Assembly (NCBI GenBank): GCA_947445025.1
Contig: CANFCB010000004.1
Coordinates: 1 to 56,064, forward strand
Direction of reading: 5' to 3'
DNA from: Myxococcales bacterium
Lineage (GTDB): Bacteria; Myxococcota; UBA727; JABDBI01
Length of the DNA: 56,064 nt
The notes beneath the pieces are model-generated. The model was not told the origin of the DNA, searched no databases, and worked only from the letters and a program-made list of their open reading frames with translations. The position numbers and the translations under genes were made by a program. This document shows, piece after piece, positions 16,813 through 25,181 of this stretch. Each line of letters starts with the position of its first letter. The stretch's first letter is position 1.

Positions 16813-19800
16813 CTAATTTTTACTTTCAGCCCATAAATACAAAGTAGGAATTACTAATAAGGTCAAAAGTGTTGAGGTCAGAAGTCCGCCTATCACCACG
16901 GTGGCCAGCGGCCTTTGCACCTCAGCACCAAGCCCTGTATTCAAGGCCATAGGAATGAAACCAAGACTGGCAACCAGCGCAGTCATCAGCACCGGTCTAA
17001 GGCGAATCAATGAACCCTCGTATACCGCCTGCCGGACCGAGGCGCCTTTTTCGCGGAGTTGCCCAAAAAATGTCACGAGAACCATCGCGTTTAAAATAGC
17101 AATTCCCGTCAAAGCGATAAAACCAATGGCGGCAGAAACACTAAAAGGAATACTGCGCAAGTAAAGTGAAACAATTCCGCCGGTCATAGCGAATGGAATA
17201 CTCATATAGACAAGCAGAGCCTGTTTCATACTATTGAAATGCTTCAACATCACCAGGAAAATCCCTATTAAAATAATGGGCACCAGTATGAGAAGTTTTG
17301 CTCGTGCCCGTTGCAGATTTTTAAATTGCCCTCCCCATGCTAACGAATAGCCTGGCGGTAATTTGAGCTCTGCTTCCAATTTCATTTTAGCGTCTTTGAC
17401 AAAACTTTCCGTATCTCGCCCAGAAAGATTCACAGCAATACCAGCATAGCGCTGGCCTCGATCATGCGCGATGGTGGTCACCTGTTCATTCTTCTCGATA
17501 CGCGCGAGTTTTTCAAGTTTAACATAACCACGATCAGGAAGCGCTATTTGCAGCTGGCCTAGCTCGGCTGGGTTCTCACGACATTGCTCTGTCAGCCGAA
17601 CCACAATGGGAAAGCGCCAAGAAGACTCATAGTAACTTCCCACCGTATAGCCAGCCATGGCTGACTCCAGCGCACGATTAACCTCGCTAATGTCAACGCC
17701 GTAACGCGCAACCCGCTCGTGGTTTATTTGAATATTTAAGACCGGACTTTTTCTAAGCGCACTCAAGGCATCGAGCTCAACTTCAGACGCACCAGGCACT
17801 TTCTCAATTTTTGCTTTGGCGGCATCTAAGAGTTCAACCAGTTGATTCAAATCTTGTCCGTAAATTTTCAGACTAACATCAGCCCGACTGCCATCCAGAA
17901 TTTCGTTAAAGCGCATCTCGATGGGTTGATTTTCCATAATTTCTTGGCCGGGAACTTTTTTAGCAAGCGCAGCGCGGATTTTGGTAAACAATTTTTCTTT
18001 GGACTGCTGCACACCTGCGTTTTTTAAAATAACAAAGGTATCAGACAAATGAACACCCATCGGATCTGTCGCACTTTCTGGCGTTCCCATACGTGAAAAG
18101 ACAGTCTTAACCTCTTTAAAAGCAGATATTATTTTTTCGGACTTTTTTTGCATCTCCACGGATTTATCTAATCCGATGCTGCTGTCTCTGGTCAAATTAA
18201 TAACCATATCTCCTTCATTTAAGGCTGGCATAAAATCAGCACCCAAGGTTGCGAACAGCCAAAATGAAGCAACAGAAAAAACTATGACTGGCATCAGCAC
18301 GAGAAAACGACGGTGCAGTGAAAATACTAACACAGGCTGGTAGGCCCGCTTAATCAGAGAAAAAAGCCACGTGTCATGATGATTCTTTCTAACACTTCCT
18401 AAAACCAGGTGCACCAAAATCGGCATCAACAAAAGTGCGACCACAAGCGAAGCTCCCAATGCCATTAAAACCGTTTCCACCATGGGACGAAACAGTTTTC
18501 CTTCAATGCCCTCGAGAGCCAAAACTGGAACATAAACAGCCATAATCAAAAGCAGTCCCACCGATACGGTTCCCGCAACTTCTTTAGCAGAAAGCAACAC
18601 GATTTTGACGCGCTCCTCCCATGTTAGCGGGTTTTTTTCCTCAGAAAAACGGCGCAAAATATTTTCTACAATTACCACCGAGGCATCTACCAACAAACCA
18701 AAATCAATGGCACCCAAGCTCATTAAATTGGCAGAAATACCAAAATAGCTCATGCCTAGCGCCGCAAAAAGCATTGAAAGCGGGATAGCCAGCGACACTA
18801 ACAATGCTGCTCTTAGATTACCGAGCAACAAGAGTAGCACCGCAAACACCAAGGCTGCGCCTTCTGCCAAATTTCTGGCAATCGTCTTAATAGTTGCATC
18901 CACTAAAAATTGTCTGGAATATAGTATTTTTGTTACTACATCGGCTGGTAGCGGAGCCTGCGCCAAGGCCGCTTCGGCATCCATAGCAACTTGCCGAGAA
19001 TTTGCTCCATTCAGCATAAGGACTATTCCAAGTACCGCCTCTTCTCCATTATACGTGGCCGCTCCCAGACGTTGCGCAAAATCCTCACGCACCTCAGCCA
19101 CGTCTTTAACGAGAATCGGTTTTCCATAAACATCAATAGCAATCACGATCTCGCGAATTTGATCTAGATTGGTGATAGCCCCTTGGGTGCGCACGATGAT
19201 CTGCTGTCCGCGATCTTGAATATAACCGCCACCAAAATTTTCACCCAGCGTTTCTAGTTTTTTGATGAGGTCATTCACCACCAAACCCCTCGTCGCTAAT
19301 TGGTGAGGATTGGCATCCACATGAATCTCTTTCTTGAACCCACCCGTCGAATCGATTTCAGCAATACCGGTCACAGTGGACTTTAAATGCCTACGAACCA
19401 CAAAGTCTTGCAGCGTGCGTAAATAAAGAAGACGTTCCGTTTGCGTTTTTTGCGCAAGCAAAGAGCCAGGTTTGGCCAATAAAGTGTACATAAGCACCTC
19501 ACCTAAACCGGTGGTAATCGGTGCCAGTTCTGGCGACAAACCTTTAGGCAAGAGTGAACGAATATTTTGCACGCGTTCAGATACTTGCTGGCGCGCCCAA
19601 TAGATATCGGTGCCATCTTCAAAAAAAATGACGACTTGAGAAAGACCATATTTAGCCAAGGAACGAATATCTTTGCTGTGGGCAATACCGGCCAACTCTG
19701 CTTCAATAAACGAGCCCACCGTCTTTTCTATCTGCTCAGGATCGAGCGCGCCGGTTTTGGTGTTCACCACCACTTGAACGGGCGTAATATCGGGCACAGC

Positions 19801-19911
19801 GTCAATCGACAGCTGAGTCAAAGCATAAGATCCGGCAAATATTAGCGCTACAAAACCCAAGACAATTAACCAACGATTATGAAAGGACTGATCAAGAATT
19901 TTATCGATCAT
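16813..19911 (-). CDS. czcA: Heavy-metal efflux RND pump, CzcA/CusA family
   Basis: Inner-membrane proton-driven pump of 1032 residues. The N-terminus (FHNRWLIVLGFVALIFAGSYAL) is the first membrane helix, and two large periplasmic loops follow. The proton-relay helix reads DFGLLVDASVVIVEN. Asp-Asp-Glu spacing of this kind is typical of divalent-cation HME pumps (zinc, cobalt, cadmium) rather than the copper/silver CusA type. The length is normal for the family and I see no frameshift. It follows the TolC-like gene by 9 bp. A CzcB-type membrane-fusion protein gene, normally between or beside these two, is absent from the locus. Confidence 0.94.
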   Translation of the reverse strand: MIDKILDQSFHNRWLIVLGFVALIFAGSYALTQLSIDAVPDITPVQVVVNTKTGALDPEQIEKTVGSFIEAELAGIAHSKDIRSLAKYGLSQVVIFFEDGTDIYWARQQVSERVQNIRSLLPKGLSPELAPITTGLGEVLMYTLLAKPGSLLAQKTQTERLLYLRTLQDFVVRRHLKSTVTGIAEIDSTGGFKKEIHVDANPHQLATRGLVVNDLIKKLETLGENFGGGYIQDRGQQIIVRTQGAITNLDQIREIVIAIDVYGKPILVKDVAEVREDFAQRLGAATYNGEEAVLGIVLMLNGANSRQVAMDAEAALAQAPLPADVVTKILYSRQFLVDATIKTIARNLAEGAALVFAVLLLLLGNLRAALLVSLAIPLSMLFAALGMSYFGISANLMSLGAIDFGLLVDASVVIVENILRRFSEEKNPLTWEERVKIVLLSAKEVAGTVSVGLLLIMAVYVPVLALEGIEGKLFRPMVETVLMALGASLVVALLLMPILVHLVLGSVRKNHHDTWLFSLIKRAYQPVLVFSLHRRFLVLMPVIVFSVASFWLFATLGADFMPALNEGDMVINLTRDSSIGLDKSVEMQKKSEKIISAFKEVKTVFSRMGTPESATDPMGVHLSDTFVILKNAGVQQSKEKLFTKIRAALAKKVPGQEIMENQPIEMRFNEILDGSRADVSLKIYGQDLNQLVELLDAAKAKIEKVPGASEVELDALSALRKSPVLNIQINHERVARYGVDISEVNRALESAMAGYTVGSYYESSWRFPIVVRLTEQCRENPAELGQLQIALPDRGYVKLEKLARIEKNEQVTTIAHDRGQRYAGIAVNLSGRDTESFVKDAKMKLEAELKLPPGYSLAWGGQFKNLQRARAKLLILVPIILIGIFLVMLKHFNSMKQALLVYMSIPFAMTGGIVSLYLRSIPFSVSAAIGFIALTGIAILNAMVLVTFFGQLREKGASVRQAVYEGSLIRLRPVLMTALVASLGFIPMALNTGLGAEVQRPLATVVIGGLLTSTLLTLLVIPTLYLWAESKN

Positions 19912-19920
19912 GAAAAACCT

Positions 19921-21180
19921 CTAAAATGTTGAAAGTTGTGAAAGCAAAGTTTGCTCGCGAGCAATAAAGAAAATTGCCAAAATGCTTTCAGTTAGCGCTA
20001 GCTGTGCCTCGAGAATATGATTTACTGTTTCTGCAGCCTGCATATCCAGCTCGAGAAACAGAAGAAAATCAACGCGATTTTTACGAAATTCTTTTTCCAT
20101 TATTTGCAAATTCTCTGCTAGCGTCGCAATAGAATCTTGCGGGTATTGCTTGACAATATTTCGCGAGGCCTCGTATTGTGCTAATAATTTTCTGATGTGT
20201 GCTTCGTTCTGCTTTACCTGCAGTGACAGTTGATATTTTTCTGCCTTTATTTTCAGTGCAGCACTGTGAATACCTGCTTGATTTTGGTTCCAAAGCGGAA
20301 GAGAAATTCCGAGGCCAATGCCTGCCATTCTTTGTGTTTCACCGGCAGTTTCTTGTCCGTAAAAGGCAGAAATAGAAATATCAGGCCAAACCTCACGTTT
20401 TAAAAGCTGTTGCTCTTTTGTCGCTTTGTCAATTTGAACTTTTTGGCTAGCCAGATCTAGATTATCTGCTTGCGTTTTGCTTATCCACACCTCGTCACTT
20501 AATGCGCGGGTACCATTCAACCAAGGGACGGTTATTGCCGGATTGCTTTGCGGATCGACAGCGATATAAAAATTGAGTTGCTCAAAACGGCTTTTGACTT
20601 CCCCTTGTAGCCGCAGCCAATCGGCATTGATATTGCGCAAACGTTCTTTTACAATTAAACACGTCGTCATTTGCTGAGGAGAGGCAAACATGTGGCCGGC
20701 CAAATAAGATTGAATAAGCAAAAATCGCTTCCTGCGACTTTCTGCGAATTTTAATTTACGCTCGTACATGGCATACTCATAAGCCAAGCGGATAACATCA
20801 GTAGTAATATTCAACTCAGATTCCGCCAGAGAAATGCTTTTTATTTCTTTATCAAAGCCAGCAACTTCACGACGTAATTTTTGCTTACCTGGAAAAAAAA
20901 CCAGCTGACTTAAGCCTGCTTGAAACATGGGCCCCGGGCTTGGCAAAGCGCTTTTAACACCACCATTAATGTTCAGCACCGGGTTTTGCCAGGCACCCGC
21001 TTGCGCAGCCGCTGCTTGTTTTTCTTCAATGCTCGCTTGCAGTGAAAGAATTAGATCACTGCGGGATAAGGCTTGCTTAACCAGAGTCTCTAAAGTGTAC
21101 TGTTGTTTGATTTCTTCTGCGACTACACTAAAACTGACTAACAGAACTGAAAAACTTAAAATATAGCGAAGCATCGGCAT
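19921..21180 (-). CDS. czcC: TolC-family outer-membrane efflux protein (CzcC-like)
   Basis: Outer-membrane channel subunit of 419 residues with a signal peptide (ILSFSVLLVSFSVVA, cleavage near residue 21). It has the long helical repeats of the family: KQAAAAQAGAWQNPVLN, then GIGLGISLPLWNQNQAGI near 285-303. The GAWQNP and PLWNQNQ motifs are typical of CzcC/CusC-like proteins. The two-fold repeated layout of about 200 residues each is visible. It precedes czcA directly, so the two are co-transcribed. Confidence 0.9.
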   Translation of the reverse strand: MPMLRYILSFSVLLVSFSVVAEEIKQQYTLETLVKQALSRSDLILSLQASIEEKQAAAAQAGAWQNPVLNINGGVKSALPSPGPMFQAGLSQLVFFPGKQKLRREVAGFDKEIKSISLAESELNITTDVIRLAYEYAMYERKLKFAESRRKRFLLIQSYLAGHMFASPQQMTTCLIVKERLRNINADWLRLQGEVKSRFEQLNFYIAVDPQSNPAITVPWLNGTRALSDEVWISKTQADNLDLASQKVQIDKATKEQQLLKREVWPDISISAFYGQETAGETQRMAGIGLGISLPLWNQNQAGIHSAALKIKAEKYQLSLQVKQNEAHIRKLLAQYEASRNIVKQYPQDSIATLAENLQIMEKEFRKNRVDFLLFLELDMQAAETVNHILEAQLALTESILAIFFIAREQTLLSQLSTF

Positions 21181-21246
21181 GAATTCCCTCTCGATAAAAA
21201 AATCTACATATTTTTTATGGAAAACTATTTTGGGGATGTAGTGCGA

Positions 21247-21570
21247 CTAGCCGATAGGCGGACGGAATACTTTGCCAACGAAAGTTTGGGCAGTCATGCT
21301 GTTGACGATAACAAAAGGTAAAAAGCAGGAAGTCTCTATGAGTGTCCTTAGTTGGATATGTGCGAGTGCACTGGCAAAAAATACGGAAGCACAGCAGCCA
21401 CAATTATGAACTTGAGCAGTGCATCCATTTTCTGAATGATTCTGAACTGGAATTTGTGTTTTCTCACTTACGTCTGGAGCTTCTTCCACGGCGCAGCATT
21501 CCGATGCCTGGGCAAAAAAACCCGCTTGGCATAGGAAAATAAATAAGATCCGTAAGATGCCTGCAACCAT
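21247..21570 (-). CDS. Small Cys-rich secreted protein of the metal-efflux operon
   Basis: A 107-residue protein with signal peptide (ILRILFIFLCQAGFFAQA). A metal-binding-looking Cys/His cluster follows: ECCAVEE, then CTAQVHNCGCCASVFFASALAH. The C-terminus reads FRPPIG. Small periplasmic proteins of this shape (CzcI or DUF2946-like, ending in a short (Y/F)RPP motif) often lead czc and cop operons. This one heads the czcC-czcA operon, 66 bp upstream. It may sense or buffer metal; that is inference, and I could not align it to a family. Confidence 0.6.
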   Translation of the reverse strand: MVAGILRILFIFLCQAGFFAQASECCAVEEAPDVSEKTQIPVQNHSENGCTAQVHNCGCCASVFFASALAHIQLRTLIETSCFLPFVIVNSMTAQTFVGKVFRPPIG

Positions 21571-21729
21571 ATTATTTTAATTTATATTTAAGCTGCCAGC
21601 AAAAGTCATCCGCTCTTTGCCCTATCAATTTCACCAAAAGTGAAGAGGTCCCGCATGAAGTAAAAAGCATTGTTTTGAAGTGCACCCCTAAGTCAAGACT
21701 AATTTTGTCTAAAATTAAGAGAGAGTTTT

Positions 21730-22659
21730 TTAAACTGCCATTTTTTGGTATGCCAACGTTTTTGCGGCAAACATGAACTTATTTCCCGTCCAATTCTCAG
21801 ATTTAACTTTTACGCACGGTACATTTAAATAGACCTCCTCTGGTGTTTGATATCCGAGCGACTGATGAGGACGCTCCTGGTTGTAAAAGTTAAAATAGTC
21901 TCCGATAGATATCCGTGCTTCGTAGCCTGTTTGGCAATCTTTCAAAAACACTTCTTCGTATTTGACGCTCCGCCATAGGCGTTCGACGAATATGTTGTCA
22001 AAGCACCGGCCTTTACCATCCATGCTGATTTTAACGCCAGCTTTGATTAATCGTTTAGTGAAAACATCGCTGGTAAATTGGCTTCCTTGATCTGAATTAA
22101 AAATCTCTGGATGCTTATGTTTTTGCAAGGCTTCTTCCAGTGCTTCACTGCAAAATTTAACATCGAGAGTATTGGATAAACGCCAGCTGAGCACGTAGCG
22201 ACTGTGCCAGTCAATAATCGCGGTCAAATACAAAAAGCCTTTTCTCATACGAATGTAGGTGATGTCCGTTGCCCAAACTTGACTTGGACGTGTGACTTCG
22301 AAATCGTTTAACAGGTAAGGATATTTCCGATGCTCTTTCGATGATGCCGAGGTGTTCCTTTTTGGATAAATAGCCTCAAGGCCCATGTTGCGCATGAGTC
22401 CAAGGATCCTCTTCCCGTTCACAGCGTATCCCTTTCTGCACAACGTGGCAGTGATACGGCGGTACCCAAAAAATGGGGATTCTGTAAAAATCTCATCGAT
22501 TAAATGCATTATACTTGTATTCCTGTCGTCGAGCTTTTGCGCTTTATAATATATCCCCGAGCGAGCCAGAGAAAGCAGTTCACACTGCCGTCTTAGGCTT
22601 AGGTCGGGACGATCTTGTTCCAATAAACCTCGTCGCGTTTCTTTGCTTAAAATAAGCAC
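21730..22659 (-). CDS. IS3-family transposase OrfB
   Basis: Integrase-core transposase part of 309 residues. The catalytic triad is D132 (WATDITYI), D190 (FNSDQGSQFTS) and E226 (FVERLWR). The D-to-E gap of 35 residues is the IS3-family hallmark. The N-terminal HTH_21-like region FFGYRRITATLCRKG is present. Its frame overlaps orfA by 13 bases, and it is probably made as an OrfAB fusion by -1 frameshifting. It appears intact. Confidence 0.95.
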   Translation of the reverse strand: MLILSKETRRGLLEQDRPDLSLRRQCELLSLARSGIYYKAQKLDDRNTSIMHLIDEIFTESPFFGYRRITATLCRKGYAVNGKRILGLMRNMGLEAIYPKRNTSASSKEHRKYPYLLNDFEVTRPSQVWATDITYIRMRKGFLYLTAIIDWHSRYVLSWRLSNTLDVKFCSEALEEALQKHKHPEIFNSDQGSQFTSDVFTKRLIKAGVKISMDGKGRCFDNIFVERLWRSVKYEEVFLKDCQTGYEARISIGDYFNFYNQERPHQSLGYQTPEEVYLNVPCVKVKSENWTGNKFMFAAKTLAYQKMAV

Positions 22660-22934
22660 TTTTTTTTAAGAAAGGCATTTTCTACTTGAAGACGACCAAT
22701 TTCTTTAAGAAGCGGATCCGTAATCGCTTCTTCTGATTTTACTTTGCCGCCTATATTGCTCGCGAATATTCCTGCTGCACCCTCAAGCAGCCTTTTCTTC
22801 CAAGCAAACACTTGGCTCGACGCCACGCTGTGCTCGCTACAAAGCTCGGCTGTCGTTCGATTTCCTTTTGCCGCTTCTAAGGCTACTTTTGCCCTAAACA
22901 CATCACCGTGTTTCTTCATAATGTTCTTTCCCAT
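22647..22934 (-). CDS. IS3-family transposase OrfA
   Basis: The 95-residue DNA-binding part. A helix-turn-helix (TTAELCSEHSVASSQVFAWKKRL) is followed by a leucine-zipper-like helix (LLKEIGRLQVENAFLKKK), which mediates multimer formation in this family. The start is at ATG 22934 or the Met five codons later. The last codons hold the frameshift site. Confidence 0.93.
   Translation of the reverse strand: MGKNIMKKHGDVFRAKVALEAAKGNRTTAELCSEHSVASSQVFAWKKRLLEGAAGIFASNIGGKVKSEEAITDPLLKEIGRLQVENAFLKKKCLF
22660..22667 (-). other. Likely -1 programmed frameshift site of the IS
   Basis: A run of eight A residues followed by G on the minus strand lies inside the orfA-orfB overlap. Such A-rich heptamers (AAAAAAG) are the standard slip sites of IS3 elements. 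A downstream stimulatory structure was not worked out. Confidence 0.7.
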
Positions 22935-23003
22935 TTTAAGACTCCCAAGGGCTCCTTTAGCCCAGATTGTCTCCCTTAACCACTGGTCCTAATTTGGGGT
23001 GCA

Positions 23004-23176
23004 TTGTACTCTCCACTTTTTCCAGGCGGCGAGCACATCGCCACGTACCACTTCTTGCGCATAGCCGGTTGTTGCCGAGGCCAAATTCAAATAAACCTGT
23101 GGTACCGGGCGATAGACTTGACCTTCACAAATCGAGACAATCTCTCTTAAAAGAACTGACCGTAAAGCTGCTTCTC
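23004..23176 (-). pseudogene. Fragment carrying a larC-like C-terminal end, cut by the IS
   Basis: Downstream of the effector-like gene, a frame without a start codon ends in a segment that matches the last residues of the larC-like protein encoded at 25182-26405: 22 identical residues, from ATTGYAQEVV to AAWKKWR. A 2-bp deletion next to the end replaces the Glu and stop of the intact copy with VQC, and the frame then runs into the IS. Upstream of the match the frame reads EIVSICEGQVYRPVPQVYLN, which I cannot place in LarC. The matched part begins only a few bases from the IS boundary. Confidence 0.7.
23009..23076 (-). repeat. Direct repeat copy A (larC 3' end)
   Basis: 68 bp aligned without gaps to 25187-25254, with 62 identities. 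On the coding strand the six differences are GGC/GGG, GCG/GCA, CGT/CGC, CTC/CTG and GCC/GCT twice. All are third-position, silent changes. Confidence 0.9.
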
Positions 23177-25120
23177 TTAAAATACAGAAACAGCACGAGC
23201 GAAACCAGTCAATATTCTGGCTGCTCCAGTAAACAATCCTTTCTCAGATAATGCTGCTTTTTTACCAGTACTCCCAGCAGTATTGGATTTGCCAGCACTG
23301 CTTGAAGAGGCTGCTGGCACCGATCTTCTACCCGCAGCTGCTGCTGTAGTCAAAGAAGATGAAAGCGCAGCTCCGCCAACTCCACCGCCACCAGGGGGTG
23401 GTGGAGGAGGCCCACGACGAAACATTTTTATTAGATCTGCAGCAGTGTCAGATAACTTATTTTCCACTCTCTTTTTGCTATCTTCTTCATCTTCATCACT
23501 TGTAAGCTGGGTTGGCTGCTGCAACGCAATATAGTGATTTGCCCGATGCGCTATCGCTGCGACTACAGGGCCATCGGCATTCACATGAGCAATCCAAATT
23601 GGTGGCGCCCCCTGCAATCCAAATGTATTTCCAGCGCCATGATGAATAAACGCATTGTCGCCAAGAGTAAAAACAAGAATTTCCTGGCCATTTAGCAACC
23701 CCCAAAGGTTAAGTTCAAAGTCACCTGTCCAAAGAGGAGCAACTCCTGGCTGTGGCTGCATTGCTGTAAGCCAGGCCTCATAATTAGCAAACTGACCAGC
23801 CGCGGCTAAATCAGCAAAAAGCCCAATAAATTGTGTATGCAACGGATTAGCCTCATCAGCCATAACCACAGCAACCTGAGCCAGAAAAGTCTGGCGCGTA
23901 ACAGTGCCCGGCTGGTATGCCCTGTCCAGCGCATGAAAAGCACAGTCGCCGTCACTATCAGTCCATGTGGAAGTCACCACAGTGCTACGAATACCGCGAA
24001 TCGTTGCTTGAGTAATAGATAAAATGCTCTCTCGGTTTGCAGCACTGAGATGTGAATCTTTGCTATTAATGCTACTAGAACGAACCGGAGACAGACCCCG
24101 TCCTGGCTTTGAGGGCCGTTGAGATTGACTTTCTTCCGACCGAGCATGCGCATCCGGCCACTTGTATTCTTGGACTATTGGAAAGTGGTCTAGTTCCATT
24201 TCATAAATAGCTTTTGAGGCTACCCCGTACACTTGTCTAGCATTGTCGCAATATGAGCCAGCCTTAGTTGTTGGCCCATCTTCCCTGTTATAGAGTGGCT
24301 TGAAGCCAGCCTTCTCAATACAATCTGGGTCTGCATTCCAATCCCCACCATCGATCACATAATCAACTTCCTCAAGTTCAAGCTCCTCAAACCTCTCTAT
24401 TAGAGATACATATTCCTTCAATCTTTCGTTTAGGGGCTTCTTTAGGCTTAGGTGCACTCCCACAACCGCAATAGTTTTAGGCGCTACACCTTCGCGTTCC
24501 TGCAGGTAGCAGGTAACATGACGAAAATGAGAAGCGACTAGTTTGCTCTCTGGTTTTAGCTCAAATCTCTGAGAGTTCCACGCCAATGCAAAATAGTCTC
24601 TAGTGCCTGGAAAGTTGTCCTGAATGCACACGAGTGGGCTGTCCGGAAGTTTAAGGTTTCTTATTGACTCAGAACACCAAGCAATATCTACGTTGCATCC
24701 ACTGAGAAACCCATTGACCGCCCGCCCAAGCTTTGGTGGAGAGCTTAACACAACATGCCGATTGGATGCGTCGAGATTCATAGCAGCGAATGTCAAATGC
24801 ATATCACCTTCTTCGTATCGGCTCTTAGGAGCAATATCCACTTTTTTTCTCAAACAATATTGAGAACATGCATCGATGTCAGCAGAGGAACACTTCCGTT
24901 TTTCATGATGCTGATTCATATTACTACGGCTTGAAAAGATAACTTGACAGTCTGGACAGCGAGCCGCCTCGTCGCCAGGACACTTGTGAGCTCTCAATGC
25001 TATCTGTGTCGCAAAATCATTGTGGCACTCGGTACAGTTGAACTTCCCAGCCTGAGCAACTGACGATAAAAAGAGTATTTGAAAAACGAAAAAACCAAAC
25101 CACTGCATAGCTATAACCAT
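23177..25120 (-). CDS. Secreted multidomain protein: C2H2-type fingers, EEP fold, OTU-like cysteine protease, proline tract
   Basis: A 647-residue protein that looks like a host-directed effector. Visible in order: a signal peptide (about 5-24, ending VAQA); two zinc-finger modules of C2H2/C2HC type (C29, C32, H45, C47 and C55, C58, H71 or H72, C77); and an endonuclease/exonuclease/phosphatase-like domain at about 105-320. The latter has VVGVHLS, DGGDWNADP (257-265) and DHFPIV (311-316); the usual QE motif reads QD at 167-168. An OTU-like fold lies at about 380-535, with nucleophile motif DGDCAFH (Cys393) and candidate His529 (RANHYIAL). A Pro6-Gly4 tract (571-580) and a Ser/Ala/Lys tail follow. 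OTU proteases cleave ubiquitin chains, which bacteria lack. No clear ribosome site is seen; start at 25120 or 25108. Substrates and secretion route are inference. Confidence 0.82.
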   Translation of the reverse strand: MVIAMQWFGFFVFQILFLSSVAQAGKFNCTECHNDFATQIALRAHKCPGDEAARCPDCQVIFSSRSNMNQHHEKRKCSSADIDACSQYCLRKKVDIAPKSRYEEGDMHLTFAAMNLDASNRHVVLSSPPKLGRAVNGFLSGCNVDIAWCSESIRNLKLPDSPLVCIQDNFPGTRDYFALAWNSQRFELKPESKLVASHFRHVTCYLQEREGVAPKTIAVVGVHLSLKKPLNERLKEYVSLIERFEELELEEVDYVIDGGDWNADPDCIEKAGFKPLYNREDGPTTKAGSYCDNARQVYGVASKAIYEMELDHFPIVQEYKWPDAHARSEESQSQRPSKPGRGLSPVRSSSINSKDSHLSAANRESILSITQATIRGIRSTVVTSTWTDSDGDCAFHALDRAYQPGTVTRQTFLAQVAVVMADEANPLHTQFIGLFADLAAAGQFANYEAWLTAMQPQPGVAPLWTGDFELNLWGLLNGQEILVFTLGDNAFIHHGAGNTFGLQGAPPIWIAHVNADGPVVAAIAHRANHYIALQQPTQLTSDEDEEDSKKRVENKLSDTAADLIKMFRRGPPPPPPGGGGVGGAALSSSLTTAAAAGRRSVPAASSSSAGKSNTAGSTGKKAALSEKGLFTGAARILTGFARAVSVF

Positions 25121-25181
25121 TAATCAACAATATGAAATTTATAGGACTAGAATGTATTCCCATTTTTTATGATTACAACTT

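Larger units (their letters stand above)
21681..23003 (-). mobile_element. IS3-family insertion sequence
   Basis: About 1323 bp, bounded by the inverted repeat TGCACCCC (21681-21688; complement at 22996-23003) and TG..CA ends. The repeats may extend about 5 bases outward less perfectly, since flanks read TGAAG on one side and, on the opposite strand, TACAA on the other. It carries two overlapping frames, orfA and orfB, with an A8 slip site and a complete DD(35)E triad, so it may still be active. The immediate flanks (AAG before, TTG after) do not form a target-site duplication. That points to a recombination joining two copies or to loss after insertion. Confidence 0.9.

Noticed and set aside
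21571-21680. Possible truncated coding tail between the IS and the Cys-rich gene (minus strand, ending in TAA near 21571)
   Set aside because: An open frame of about 35 codons (LLVKLIGQRADDFCWQLKY) looks gene-like, but it is short and matches no family I know.
23177-25120. Reading the zinc-finger part as a nuclear transcription factor domain
   Set aside because: The finger spacing (H-x-C in the first module) is non-standard and the protein has a signal peptide, so nuclear DNA binding is speculation.
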